Positions 36,736-44,490 of a DNA stretch of 64,000 nucleotides are shown one piece after another. Numbering within the stretch: the first letter of the stretch is position 1; each line of letters begins with the position of its first letter. A program made the translations under genes and the position numbers. Under the pieces are notes generated by a model. That model was not told the origin of the DNA. It was given only the letters and a program-made list of their open reading frames with translations, and made no database searches. The DNA is from Acetatifactor muris (GTDB lineage Bacteria > Bacillota > Clostridia > Lachnospirales > Lachnospiraceae), in contig JAMPFR010000008.1 in NCBI GenBank assembly GCA_023664365.1, positions 1-64,000 on the forward strand, written 5' to 3'.

Positions 36736-38006
36736 TGCAATTCACCTGCCTTAATCAATGTTTTTCCGCTTGCAAGGTAAGAATTCTCATAGTCCGCGGC
36801 GGTGGTCACGCCGAAGATGACGGAATTCTTTCCCACGGAGACTCCATCGGGGATCACACTTTTCTCACCGATGGTCACAAGGCCGCTGTTGTAAATATGA
36901 GGTGCGGTATTATTCTCCGCCTCCTGGCCTACGCCCAGCTTCACATTATTTCCGATCCGGGTCTCTTCGTCCACTATCGCTTTGCTTATCTCACATCCGT
37001 CTCCGATCTGCGTCTGGTTCATAATAATGGAATCACGGATGACCGTGCCTTTTCCGATGGTGACGCCGCAGCCGATTACGGAGCTGTAAACCTGTCCGTA
37101 AATATTGGATCCCTCACCGATAATGCTCCGTTCCACCACACTGTCCGCAGACAGGTACTGTGGAGGCAGTATCTCGCTCTTGGTATAAATCTTCCAGTAC
37201 TCCTCATACAGATTGAACTCCGGCACAATGTCAATCAGCTCCATATTTGCCTGCCAGTAGGAGCTTAAGGTGCCCACGTCCTTCCAGTATCCCGTATACT
37301 CATAGGCATACAGCGGCGATCCCTGCTCGTGGCAGTGGGGAATGATATGCTTTCCGAAATCCAACGCAGGCTGATCCGCCATTGCAATAAGGGCCTCCTT
37401 CAGCGTCTTCCAGCTGAAAATGTAGATGCCCATGCTGGCCAGATTGCTTCTGGGATGCTCCGGCTTCTCCTCGAATTCGGTGATCCGCTTGTTCTCATCT
37501 GTAATCATGATGCCGAAACGGCTTGCCTCCTCAATGGGAACAGGCATAACCGCAATGGTGACCTCCGCCTTGTTCGCTTTATGAAAATCAAGCATAAGCT
37601 CGTAATCCATCTTATATATATGATCCCCGGAAAGAATCAGCACATAGTCCGGATTGAAGCTCTCCATATATTCCATATTCTGGTAAATGGCGTTGGCCGT
37701 GCCGGTATACCACTCGCTGTTGGAGCTCTTCTCATAGGGGGGGAGTACCGTGACGCCTCCGATATTGCGGTCCAGATCCCAGGGAATGCCGATTCCGATA
37801 TGCGAATTCAGCTTTAACGGCCTGTACTGTGTCAGGACGCCCACCGTATCCACTCCCGAATTGATACAGTTGGAAAGGGGGAAATCAATGATACGGTATT
37901 TCCCTCCGAATGCCACCGCGGGCTTTGCCATCTTGGCAGTCAGTACCCCAAGCCTGCTTCCCTGTCCGCCTGCCAAAAGCATGGCAATCATTTCTTTTTT
38001 AATCAT
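36732..38006 (-). CDS. glgC: Glucose-1-phosphate adenylyltransferase, GlgC subunit
   Basis: GlgC is the catalytic ADP-glucose pyrophosphorylase that commits glucose-1-phosphate to glycogen. The 424-residue protein has [40 protein letters not shown] and EFEEKP, with a beta-helix C-terminus. The ATG at 38006 follows AGAGGTG; a 31-codon upstream extension lacks similarity. It is coupled to glgD and transcribed divergently from murC. Confidence 0.95.
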   Translation of the reverse strand: MIKKEMIAMLLAGGQGSRLGVLTAKMAKPAVAFGGKYRIIDFPLSNCINSGVDTVGVLTQYRPLKLNSHIGIGIPWDLDRNIGGVTVLPPYEKSSNSEWYTGTANAIYQNMEYMESFNPDYVLILSGDHIYKMDYELMLDFHKANKAEVTIAVMPVPIEEASRFGIMITDENKRITEFEEKPEHPRSNLASMGIYIFSWKTLKEALIAMADQPALDFGKHIIPHCHEQGSPLYAYEYTGYWKDVGTLSSYWQANMELIDIVPEFNLYEEYWKIYTKSEILPPQYLSADSVVERSIIGEGSNIYGQVYSSVIGCGVTIGKGTVIRDSIIMNQTQIGDGCEISKAIVDEETRIGNNVKLGVGQEAENNTAPHIYNSGLVTIGEKSVIPDGVSVGKNSVIFGVTTAADYENSYLASGKTLIKAGELQ

Positions 38007-38098
38007 GTCATCACCTCTGTCCAGCCTTCTGCAGATGATCCCCACAGTCAACGGCCTGTAATTATGATATGGGACTTTAGAACTATCTCGGTAAAACA

Positions 38099-38127
38099 AT
38101 TATAACATACCCCAAATGGAAAGTGAA
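38099..38127 (-). promoter_or_regulatory. Candidate glgC promoter
   Basis: TTCACT (38127-38122), a 17-bp spacer and TATAAT (38104-38099). The -35 lies within the left arm of the palindrome at 38120-38154. Confidence 0.6.
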
Positions 38128-38154
38128 TATTATTTGCCAAAAAATATTCACTTT
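38120..38154. repeat. Perfect palindrome between glgC and murC
   Basis: AAAGTGAATATT (38120-38131) and AATATTCACTTT (38143-38154) form a 12-bp perfect inverted repeat with an 11-bp spacer, followed by T-runs on the plus strand. It could be an operator on the glgC -35, or a terminator for antisense transcripts. Confidence 0.75.
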
Positions 38155-38202
38155 TTTTGTTTTTTTTGTTAAAATTTCACATATTTTTTAAACAATTTCT
38201 GT

Positions 38203-38231
38203 TTGTTTTTTGCGCCCATAATGCTTATAAT
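38203..38231 (+). promoter_or_regulatory. Candidate murC promoter
   Basis: TTGTTT, a 17-bp spacer and TATAAT end 30 bp upstream of the murC ATG. Confidence 0.7.
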
Positions 38232-38261
38232 AGAATGTAACAAGTATAAGGAAGTGTAATT

Positions 38262-39644
38262 ATGTACGAAATCGATTTTAAGACTCCCTGCCGCGTCTTC
38301 TTTTTAGGCATCGGCGGTATCAGCATGAGCGGACTGGCGGAGCTGCTTTTCCAAAAGGGCTTTACCGTATCCGGTTCAGACCGGCAGGCCTCGGATCTTA
38401 CCAGAGCCCTGGAAGCAAAAGGCATTACCGTACAATACGGCGAGAGTGCCTCCCATATTACTTCAGATATAGACTGCGCCGTATTGACCAGCGCCGTAAA
38501 GGAATCCAATCTGGAATTTCAGGCTATCCGGAACCTGGGAATCCCCTGGCTGTCCAGGGCCCAGCTTCTGGGACAGCTGATGAAAAATTATGATATTTCC
38601 GCAGCCGTCAGCGGGACTCACGGGAAGACCACTACCACCTCCATGATCAGCGAAATCCTGCTCCGTGCCGGTATCGATCCCACTTTGTCCATCGGCGGCA
38701 TACTGAAGACCATCGGCGGAAACATCCGCATCGGAGGCGGCCCCTGCTTCGTCACGGAGGCCTGCGAATACACCAACAGCTTTTTAAGCCTTTCTCCCAC
38801 TATCGGCATAATACTTAATATAGAAGAAGACCATCTGGACTTTTTTAAAGATCTGGCCGACATCCGCCGTTCCTTCCGAAGGTTCGCGGAGCTGATACCT
38901 GCGGAGGGCTGCCTGATTATCAACGCGGATATACCCGATTACAGGGAAATCTCAGAGGGACTTCCCTGCCGGGTGGTTACCTGGTCTCTGGGTGGGACGC
39001 CGGCGGATTATTACCCTGAGCAGATTTCCTATGACGACCTGGGCCATCCTTCTTTCACACTCCACAGCCCGAAACCCGAAGCCCGGACCTTCCGTCTGAA
39101 GATTCCCGGCCTTCACAATGTGAGCAACGCCCTGGCAGCCATCGCTCTGGCAGACTGCCTGTCTGTTGACCGGGCTGACGTCTCAGAAGCCCTGGCGGAC
39201 TTCTCCGGAACGGCCAGACGGTTTGAATATAAGGGTTCTGTGGGCGGCGTCACTATAATAGATGATTATGCGCATCACCCCACGGAAATTACCGCAACTT
39301 TGTCCGCTGCCGGGAAATACCCCCATAAGACGCTCTGGTGCGTCTTTCAGCCCCATACCTATTCCAGGACAAAGGCGCTCCTGAAGGACTTTGCCGAAGC
39401 TCTCTCTCTGGCTGACAAAGTTGTCCTGGCCGATATTTACGCTGCCAGAGAAACCGACAACTTGGGCATAAGTTCCGAAACCCTCCAAAATGAAATAAAG
39501 GCGCTGGGACATGAATGCTTTTATTTCCCCTCTTTTGATGAGATAGAAAATTTTCTGTTAGAAAATTGCATAAACGGTGATTTGTTGATAACTATGGGCG
39601 CGGGCGACGTGCTGAAAATCGGTGAAAATCTCCTGGGTTTATAG
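38262..39644 (+). CDS. murC: UDP-N-acetylmuramate--L-alanine ligase
   Basis: MurC adds L-Ala to UDP-MurNAc, the first peptide step of wall precursor synthesis. The 460-residue protein has FLGIGGISMSGLAELL at the N-terminus (UDP binding), the ATP site SGTHGKTTTTSM near residue 120, EACEYTNSFL, and DDYAHHPTEI in the C-terminal domain. AAGGAAGTG precedes the ATG. The DnaA-box cluster begins directly after its stop codon. Confidence 0.96.
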   Translation: MYEIDFKTPCRVFFLGIGGISMSGLAELLFQKGFTVSGSDRQASDLTRALEAKGITVQYGESASHITSDIDCAVLTSAVKESNLEFQAIRNLGIPWLSRAQLLGQLMKNYDISAAVSGTHGKTTTTSMISEILLRAGIDPTLSIGGILKTIGGNIRIGGGPCFVTEACEYTNSFLSLSPTIGIILNIEEDHLDFFKDLADIRRSFRRFAELIPAEGCLIINADIPDYREISEGLPCRVVTWSLGGTPADYYPEQISYDDLGHPSFTLHSPKPEARTFRLKIPGLHNVSNALAAIALADCLSVDRADVSEALADFSGTARRFEYKGSVGGVTIIDDYAHHPTEITATLSAAGKYPHKTLWCVFQPHTYSRTKALLKDFAEALSLADKVVLADIYAARETDNLGISSETLQNEIKALGHECFYFPSFDEIENFLLENCINGDLLITMGAGDVLKIGENLLGL

Positions 39645-39792
39645 TTGTCCACATTATCCACAGGACGGATTCCGGACAATCCTTTCCGGCCTGTGGATAT
39701 TACACCTCATAACTGTGCATAACCCCTTTGCCTGCTTTGTTGTAAAGTATCCCCCCGGCCAAAAATTATCCACATTGTCCACACAATCCACA
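39645..39792. promoter_or_regulatory. Cluster of seven DnaA boxes
   Basis: Perfect TTATCCACA lies at 39654-39662 and 39766-39774. TTGTCCACA lies at 39645-39653 and 39775-39783. TTATGCACA is on the minus strand at 39722-39714, ATATCCACA on the minus strand at 39700-39692, and CAATCCACA at 39784-39792. Boxes at each end abut in 9-bp register. The cluster sits in the 280-bp gap between murC and the dnaD-like gene. A weak promoter-like TTGACT (39832) and TATGCT (39857), 19 bp apart, lies downstream. Confidence 0.8.
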
Positions 39793-39924
39793 TTTAAGGG
39801 GAATTTGGACAGCCACAGGGGTTTCGGGAATTTGACTATTTCTTTTTTGAAAACCTTATGCTATACTTGGTCTACTGCGTGAGATTCATTCCCCGCAGCA
39901 ATTAAAAACAAGGAAGTGCAGCTG

Positions 39925-41064
39925 ATGGCCGGTTTGACGATTTATAAGGATAATACTGTGGATTTTACTGCTGTGTCCAATCTTTTTATTGATGAATATA
40001 TGAAGGACGCCAACGACGCGCAGCTGAAGATCTACCTTTATCTGCTCCGCATGATGAACGCACAGCTGGCTACCAGTGTGTCTGATATTGCGGACAAGTT
40101 TAACCACACGGAAAAGGATGTGGTGCGCGCTTTAAAATATTGGGAGAAAGCCGGCCTGCTGGCTCTGGATTTTGACAAGAGCAAGAACCTTGTGGGTATC
40201 CATATCCATGACCTGAACAATACCGGACAGGCGGAGAACCGGGCCGCCGTGCCCTCCACTTTTGTTCCCGTACCTTCGGCGCAGCCGGCTGTAGTCGCTG
40301 CCGAAGCGGAGGCAGCCGGAATCAATACGGTTTCCTTCAGCGCTCAGGCTTATTCTGCCACGCCGGAGGGTTCTGTCGAAAATACTCTTCCCCTGAGTAA
40401 ACCCGCCTATTCTGCGGAACAGCTCCGGGAATTTAAGAATCGTCAGAATACCTCTCAGCTTTTGTTTGTAGCAGAGTCTTATATCGGCAGACCTCTGACG
40501 CCCGCAGAGATGAAGACTATTCTGTACTTTACCGATGTGCTGCGTTTTTCTGACGATCTGATTGATTATCTGCTGCAGTATTGCGTGGAGCGCGGCAAGA
40601 AAGATTTCAAATACATAGAAAAAGTGGCGGTAAGCTGGGCGGAACAGGGCATCACTACTCCAAAGCAGGCTCAGAAGGCGGCTTCCCGCTATGATAAGAA
40701 TGTGTATGCCATCATGAACGAGTTGGGAAAAAGCAATGCGCCTACTCCCAGGGAAGCGGAATATATTATGCGCTGGATTCAGGAATACGGATTTTCCAAC
40801 GATATTATTTTTGAAGCGTGCGAACGCACGGTTCTGGCAACCGACAAAAACCGCTTTGAGTATGCCGAGCGCATTCTGCAAAGCTGGCACGAACAAAACG
40901 TACATCATAAGTCCGATATATGCAAAATAGACGAGCTTTATCAGCAGCGCAGGAAAAACACCTCTTCCACGGCTGCCGCCCGTCAATACCCTAACCGGTT
41001 CAGCCAGTTTACACAGAACACTTATGATTTTGATGCTCTGGAGAAGGAACTGCTGAGCAACTAA
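39925..41064 (+). CDS. DnaD-domain primosome protein
   Basis: The 379-residue protein has an N-terminal winged-helix region (DAQLKIYLYLLRMMN ... VSDIADKFNHTEKDVVRALKYWEKAGLL), an Ala/Pro-rich linker (~100-165), and one or two C-terminal DnaD (DDBH2) domains (YIGRPLTPAEMKTILYFTDVL; YGFSNDIIFEACERTV). It should help load the replicative helicase. The ATG at 39925 with AAGGAAG upstream is preferred to the GTG at 39916. It is followed by the helicase loader gene. Confidence 0.88.
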   Translation: MAGLTIYKDNTVDFTAVSNLFIDEYMKDANDAQLKIYLYLLRMMNAQLATSVSDIADKFNHTEKDVVRALKYWEKAGLLALDFDKSKNLVGIHIHDLNNTGQAENRAAVPSTFVPVPSAQPAVVAAEAEAAGINTVSFSAQAYSATPEGSVENTLPLSKPAYSAEQLREFKNRQNTSQLLFVAESYIGRPLTPAEMKTILYFTDVLRFSDDLIDYLLQYCVERGKKDFKYIEKVAVSWAEQGITTPKQAQKAASRYDKNVYAIMNELGKSNAPTPREAEYIMRWIQEYGFSNDIIFEACERTVLATDKNRFEYAERILQSWHEQNVHHKSDICKIDELYQQRRKNTSSTAAARQYPNRFSQFTQNTYDFDALEKELLSN

Positions 41065-41077
41065 AAGGAGAATTTTC

Positions 41078-42076
41078 GTGGCACTTACCAATTCGCAATA
41101 CCAGGCAATCATCAGGGACTATGATTCCATCAGAGACAATAACCGCTTTGTCCTGGAAACCAGACAGGAGCAGGTGTGGCAGGCTGTGCCCGAATACCGC
41201 GCTCTGGAGGAATCCATCGGTTCTCTGTCCGTCTCCGCCGCCAGAGCCATGCTGGAAGGCGAGACCGACGCCCGTGACAGACTTCACAAATCTCTGGCAG
41301 AAATCAAACAGCGGCAGCGGCAGCTTCTGACGGCTGCCGGCTTTCCTGACGACTATCTTGACCCTGTCTATCTCTGTCCCCTTTGCCGGGACACCGGATA
41401 CATCCTCTCAGAAGACGGCCTGAAGCAGAAATGCTCCTGCTTCCGTCAGCGTGAAATTTCCGTCTTATATTCACAGTCGCATATTCAGGAGATGGTGGCA
41501 AAGGAAAATTTTTCCACCCTTTCCACCGAATATTATCAGGGCGAGGATTTGCGGCATTTTGAAGCTGCTGTGGACTTATGCCGGGAATTCATAAAAAACT
41601 TCAGGAAAGACTACCGTAATATCCTTTTTTATGGTACAGTAGGTACTGGCAAAAGCTTTTTATCCGGATGTATTGCCAAGGAACTGATGGATACGGGATG
41701 CTCCGTCATCTATTTCAGCGCCGCCGGACTTTTTGATTTATTTGCGCGTTATTCCTTTGATTATAAGGAGAAGGCGGCATTTCAGGATTTCTGCGAGGAT
41801 ATATACAGCTGCGATTTGCTGATTATTGACGATTTGGGGACGGAAATCACCAATGCTTTCATTGCCTCCCAACTGTTCTCCTGCCTGAACGAGCGACGCC
41901 TTCGGAAAAAATCCGTCCTTATCTCCACCAATCTCAGCCTTGAGGAGATTCGGGACCGGTATTCGGATCGCATTTTTTCCAGAATTACAAGCTCCTTTGC
42001 CCTTTGCAAGCTGACCGGCCGGGACATTCGTATTTATAAGAAAAGGGCACAGAACACATCCGCAGCAACAAGATAA
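41078..42076 (+). CDS. DnaC/DnaI-type helicase loader ATPase
   Basis: The 332-residue AAA+ protein has an N-terminal coiled region, a four-cysteine zinc motif (CPLCRDTGY ... KCSCF, about residues 102-128) as in DnaI, Walker A YGTVGTGKSFLSG, Walker B LLIIDDLGTE and a conserved STNLS sensor. It should load DnaB-type helicase together with the DnaD protein. The start is GTG at 41078, chosen because AAAGGAG lies just upstream. Confidence 0.9.
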   Translation: MALTNSQYQAIIRDYDSIRDNNRFVLETRQEQVWQAVPEYRALEESIGSLSVSAARAMLEGETDARDRLHKSLAEIKQRQRQLLTAAGFPDDYLDPVYLCPLCRDTGYILSEDGLKQKCSCFRQREISVLYSQSHIQEMVAKENFSTLSTEYYQGEDLRHFEAAVDLCREFIKNFRKDYRNILFYGTVGTGKSFLSGCIAKELMDTGCSVIYFSAAGLFDLFARYSFDYKEKAAFQDFCEDIYSCDLLIIDDLGTEITNAFIASQLFSCLNERRLRKKSVLISTNLSLEEIRDRYSDRIFSRITSSFALCKLTGRDIRIYKKRAQNTSAATR

Positions 42077-42096
42077 GGAAAGATGAGGATTATTGC

Positions 42097-43284
42097 ATGG
42101 GCAGCCGTGAAGAAAAAAGAAATTTGGAAACCATTCCCGTAGGTTCTCTGGGGATCATTGCCCTGGAAGGATGCCGCTCCCTGGGCGAAAAGGTGGATCA
42201 GTACCTTGTAAAATGGCGGGCGGAAAGAGAGAGCGAACACAAGGAATCTCTTGCATTCGCCGGTTACCAGCGGGATTCCTATCTGCTTGACGCCAAGGTT
42301 CCCCGTTTCGGCTCCGGTGAGGCAAAGGGAATGATTATGGAATCCGTCCGGGGCGATGATATTTATCTGCTGGTGGATGTATGTAATTATTCGCTGACCT
42401 ATTCCCTGTGCGGTCATGAAAATCATATGTCTCCCGACGACCATTATCAGGACTTAAAAAGAATTATTGCCGCAGTAGGCGGCAAGGCCCGGCGCATTAC
42501 GGTGATTATGCCTTTTCTCTATGAAAGCAGGCAGCATAAGAGAACGGCAAGGGAGTCCCTGGACTGCGCTCTGGCCCTGCAGGAGCTGGTGCAGATGGGC
42601 GTTGACAATATCATTACCTTCGACGCCCACGACCCCCGGGTGCAGAACGCCATTCCCCTCCACGGCTTCGAGACGGTGCAGCCTGCGTATCAGTTCATCA
42701 AGGGACTGCTTCGCAATGTAAAGGATTTGAAGCTGGACGCCGATCACATGATGGTAATCAGTCCCGATGAGGGCGGTATGAGGCGCGCTATCTATATTGC
42801 CAATGTGCTTGGACTGGACATGGGTATGTTCTACAAGCGGCGGGATTACACAAAAGTCGTGGACGGCAGAAATCCCATTGTTGCCCATGAATTCCTGGGA
42901 TCCAGTGTGGAAGGCAAGGATATGATTATCATTGACGACATGATTTCCTCCGGCGAAAGCGTCCTGGAGGTTGCCGCTGCCCTGAAGGCCAGAAAGGCCA
43001 ACCGGATTTTTGTCTTTGCCACCTTCGGCCTGTTTACCAGCGGCCTGGACAAATTTGACAGGGCTTTTGAAAACCGCGTTATCGATAAGGTGCTGACCAC
43101 GAACCTGATTTACCAGACTCCCGAACTGCTGCAGAGAGAATGGTACGTCAGCTGTGACCTGAGCAAATACATAGCCTATATCATTGACACGCTGAACCAC
43201 GATTCCTCCATCAGCGATCTGCTGAATCCCAATGAGAGAATCCAGAACATTGTCTCAAAATACAAAACGGGGGAACTACAGTAA
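42097..43284 (+). CDS. prs: Ribose-phosphate pyrophosphokinase
   Basis: Prs makes PRPP from ribose-5-phosphate and ATP. The 395-residue protein is longer than the usual ~315, with an N-terminal extension of roughly 80 residues. It retains MPFLYESRQHKR, ITFDAHDPRVQN and the PRPP-binding loop MIIIDDMISSGES. Long forms of this kind are, from memory, common in Lachnospiraceae. GAGG lies 9 bp upstream. The gene is adjacent to upstream replication genes and followed by a 15-bp tandem repeat. Confidence 0.9.
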   Translation: MGSREEKRNLETIPVGSLGIIALEGCRSLGEKVDQYLVKWRAERESEHKESLAFAGYQRDSYLLDAKVPRFGSGEAKGMIMESVRGDDIYLLVDVCNYSLTYSLCGHENHMSPDDHYQDLKRIIAAVGGKARRITVIMPFLYESRQHKRTARESLDCALALQELVQMGVDNIITFDAHDPRVQNAIPLHGFETVQPAYQFIKGLLRNVKDLKLDADHMMVISPDEGGMRRAIYIANVLGLDMGMFYKRRDYTKVVDGRNPIVAHEFLGSSVEGKDMIIIDDMISSGESVLEVAAALKARKANRIFVFATFGLFTSGLDKFDRAFENRVIDKVLTTNLIYQTPELLQREWYVSCDLSKYIAYIIDTLNHDSSISDLLNPNERIQNIVSKYKTGELQ

Positions 43285-43353
43285 ACAGAACCGCAATAAA
43301 TAAGGTTACAATAAAGAAGATTACAGTAAAAGAGGCTGCAGTATAATGAACAG
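43279..43353 (+). repeat. 15-bp tandem repeat between prs and bioY
   Basis: Five imperfect units of CARTAAANARGRYTR start in the last codons of prs (43279) and run into the bioY start (43353). The fourth unit carries AGAGG, the likely bioY ribosome site, so the repeat makes the translation signal. Confidence 0.75.
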
Positions 43354-43900
43354 ATTTTCGGTAAAACAACTGACATTGACAGGCTTGATGGCCGCTGTCC
43401 TGTGTATCCTCGGCCCCTGGACAATCAGCATTCCCGTCAGCCCTGTTCCCATTTCGCTGGGGATGCTGGGCATCTATTTTGTGACATCCGTGCTGGGCAT
43501 GAAGCCGGGCACTGTCAGCGTGTTGATTTATATTCTCATGGGCCTTGTGGGGGTTCCCGTATTTACAGGCTTTACCGCCGGTCCCGGCAAGCTTCTTGGC
43601 CCCACCGGCGGCTACATCATCGGCTATATTTTTATGGCGCTGATTTGCGGATTTTTCGTTGACAAATACAGTGGGAGTACGCCTCTGTATTTTCTGGGAA
43701 TGCTTCTGGGAACCGCCGTATGCTACTTTTTCGGCACCCTGTGGCTTGCCCGCCAGATGCAGTATACCTTTTTCCAGGCTCTTATGGCGGGCGTAATTCC
43801 CTACATCCCCGCCGACCTGGCAAAGCTGGTTATCGCAAGAGTGGTTGGGGTTCAGCTGCGCAGGCGGCTTGTAAATGCCGGACTGCTTATGGCAGAATAA
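43346..43900 (+). CDS. bioY: Biotin transporter substrate-binding subunit BioY
   Basis: BioY is the biotin-specific S component of ECF transporters. The 184-residue membrane protein has about six helices and the family patterns PVPISLGMLGIYF, GLVGVPVFTGFTAGPGKLLGPTGGYIIGY and IPADLAKLVIA. The ECF energising module is not in this window, so it should share a general EcfAAT. No BirA site or riboswitch was recognised upstream. Confidence 0.92.
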   Translation: MNRFSVKQLTLTGLMAAVLCILGPWTISIPVSPVPISLGMLGIYFVTSVLGMKPGTVSVLIYILMGLVGVPVFTGFTAGPGKLLGPTGGYIIGYIFMALICGFFVDKYSGSTPLYFLGMLLGTAVCYFFGTLWLARQMQYTFFQALMAGVIPYIPADLAKLVIARVVGVQLRRRLVNAGLLMAE

Positions 43901-43910
43901 ATATGAAATA

Positions 43911-43950
43911 CCGAGAGTTCGAAACCTTCCTCTCGTAAAACAAAACTAAA
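43911..43950 (+). ncRNA. preQ1-I riboswitch
   Basis: Stem CGAGAG / CTCTCG (43912-43935) encloses TTCGAAACCTTC; the A-rich tail TAAAACAAAACTAA follows and runs into the ribosome site AAAGGAG. This matches the preQ1-I layout (hairpin plus A-rich 3' strand that forms a pseudoknot). Ligand binding should hide the ribosome site and lower queT translation. Confidence 0.82.
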
Positions 43951-43962
43951 GGAGAAAAGAAT

Positions 43963-44490
43963 ATGAGAAACAAAAAAGTACTGTTCATCGTCCAGGCGGC
44001 TGTGATTGCCGCCGTCTATGTGGTGCTGACTTATTTTATAAGCGCCTTCAACCTGGCCTCCGGCGCCATTCAGGTTCGTATTTCCGAAGCCCTCTGCATC
44101 CTTCCCTTTTTTACCCCCGCGGCCATACCCGGACTTTTCTTGGGCTGCCTGCTCAGCAACCTCCTCACCGGATGCATTATCTGGGATGTAGTGTTCGGCA
44201 GCCTGGCTACGCTGTTAGGGGCGCTTGGCACCTGGCTGATATCCGGCAGGCCCCGGCAGGGAAACAGCGGCCCTTCCTCCGGAAAGGCAAAATGGCTGGC
44301 TCCGCTGCCCCCTATTGCAGCGAACACCCTCATCGTCCCCTTCGTACTGTACTATGCGTACCACTTCCCCGGCTCTGTTCCCTACTTTATGCTGACCGTA
44401 GGTATGGGGGAAATCATTTCCTGCGGTATTCTGGGGTTCCTTTTGCTGAATGTGCTGAACCGGTATAAAAAATATATCTTTATTTGCTGA
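43963..44490 (+). CDS. queT: QueT-family queuosine precursor transporter
   Basis: The 175-residue membrane protein has five or six helices and the QueT patterns AVYVVLTYFISAFNLASGAI, QVRISEALCILPFF and GLFLGCLLSNLL. QueT is the preQ1 or queuosine-precursor S component of ECF transporters. The preQ1 riboswitch directly upstream strongly supports the assignment. Its end overlaps the convergent 843-residue gene by 11 bp. Confidence 0.9.
   Translation: MRNKKVLFIVQAAVIAAVYVVLTYFISAFNLASGAIQVRISEALCILPFFTPAAIPGLFLGCLLSNLLTGCIIWDVVFGSLATLLGALGTWLISGRPRQGNSGPSSGKAKWLAPLPPIAANTLIVPFVLYYAYHFPGSVPYFMLTVGMGEIISCGILGFLLLNVLNRYKKYIFIC

Noticed and set aside
39645..39792. Chromosomal oriC
   Set aside because: dnaA, dnaN, rpmH and gidA are absent nearby and no clear AT-rich unwinding region follows, so only a DnaA-box cluster is claimed.
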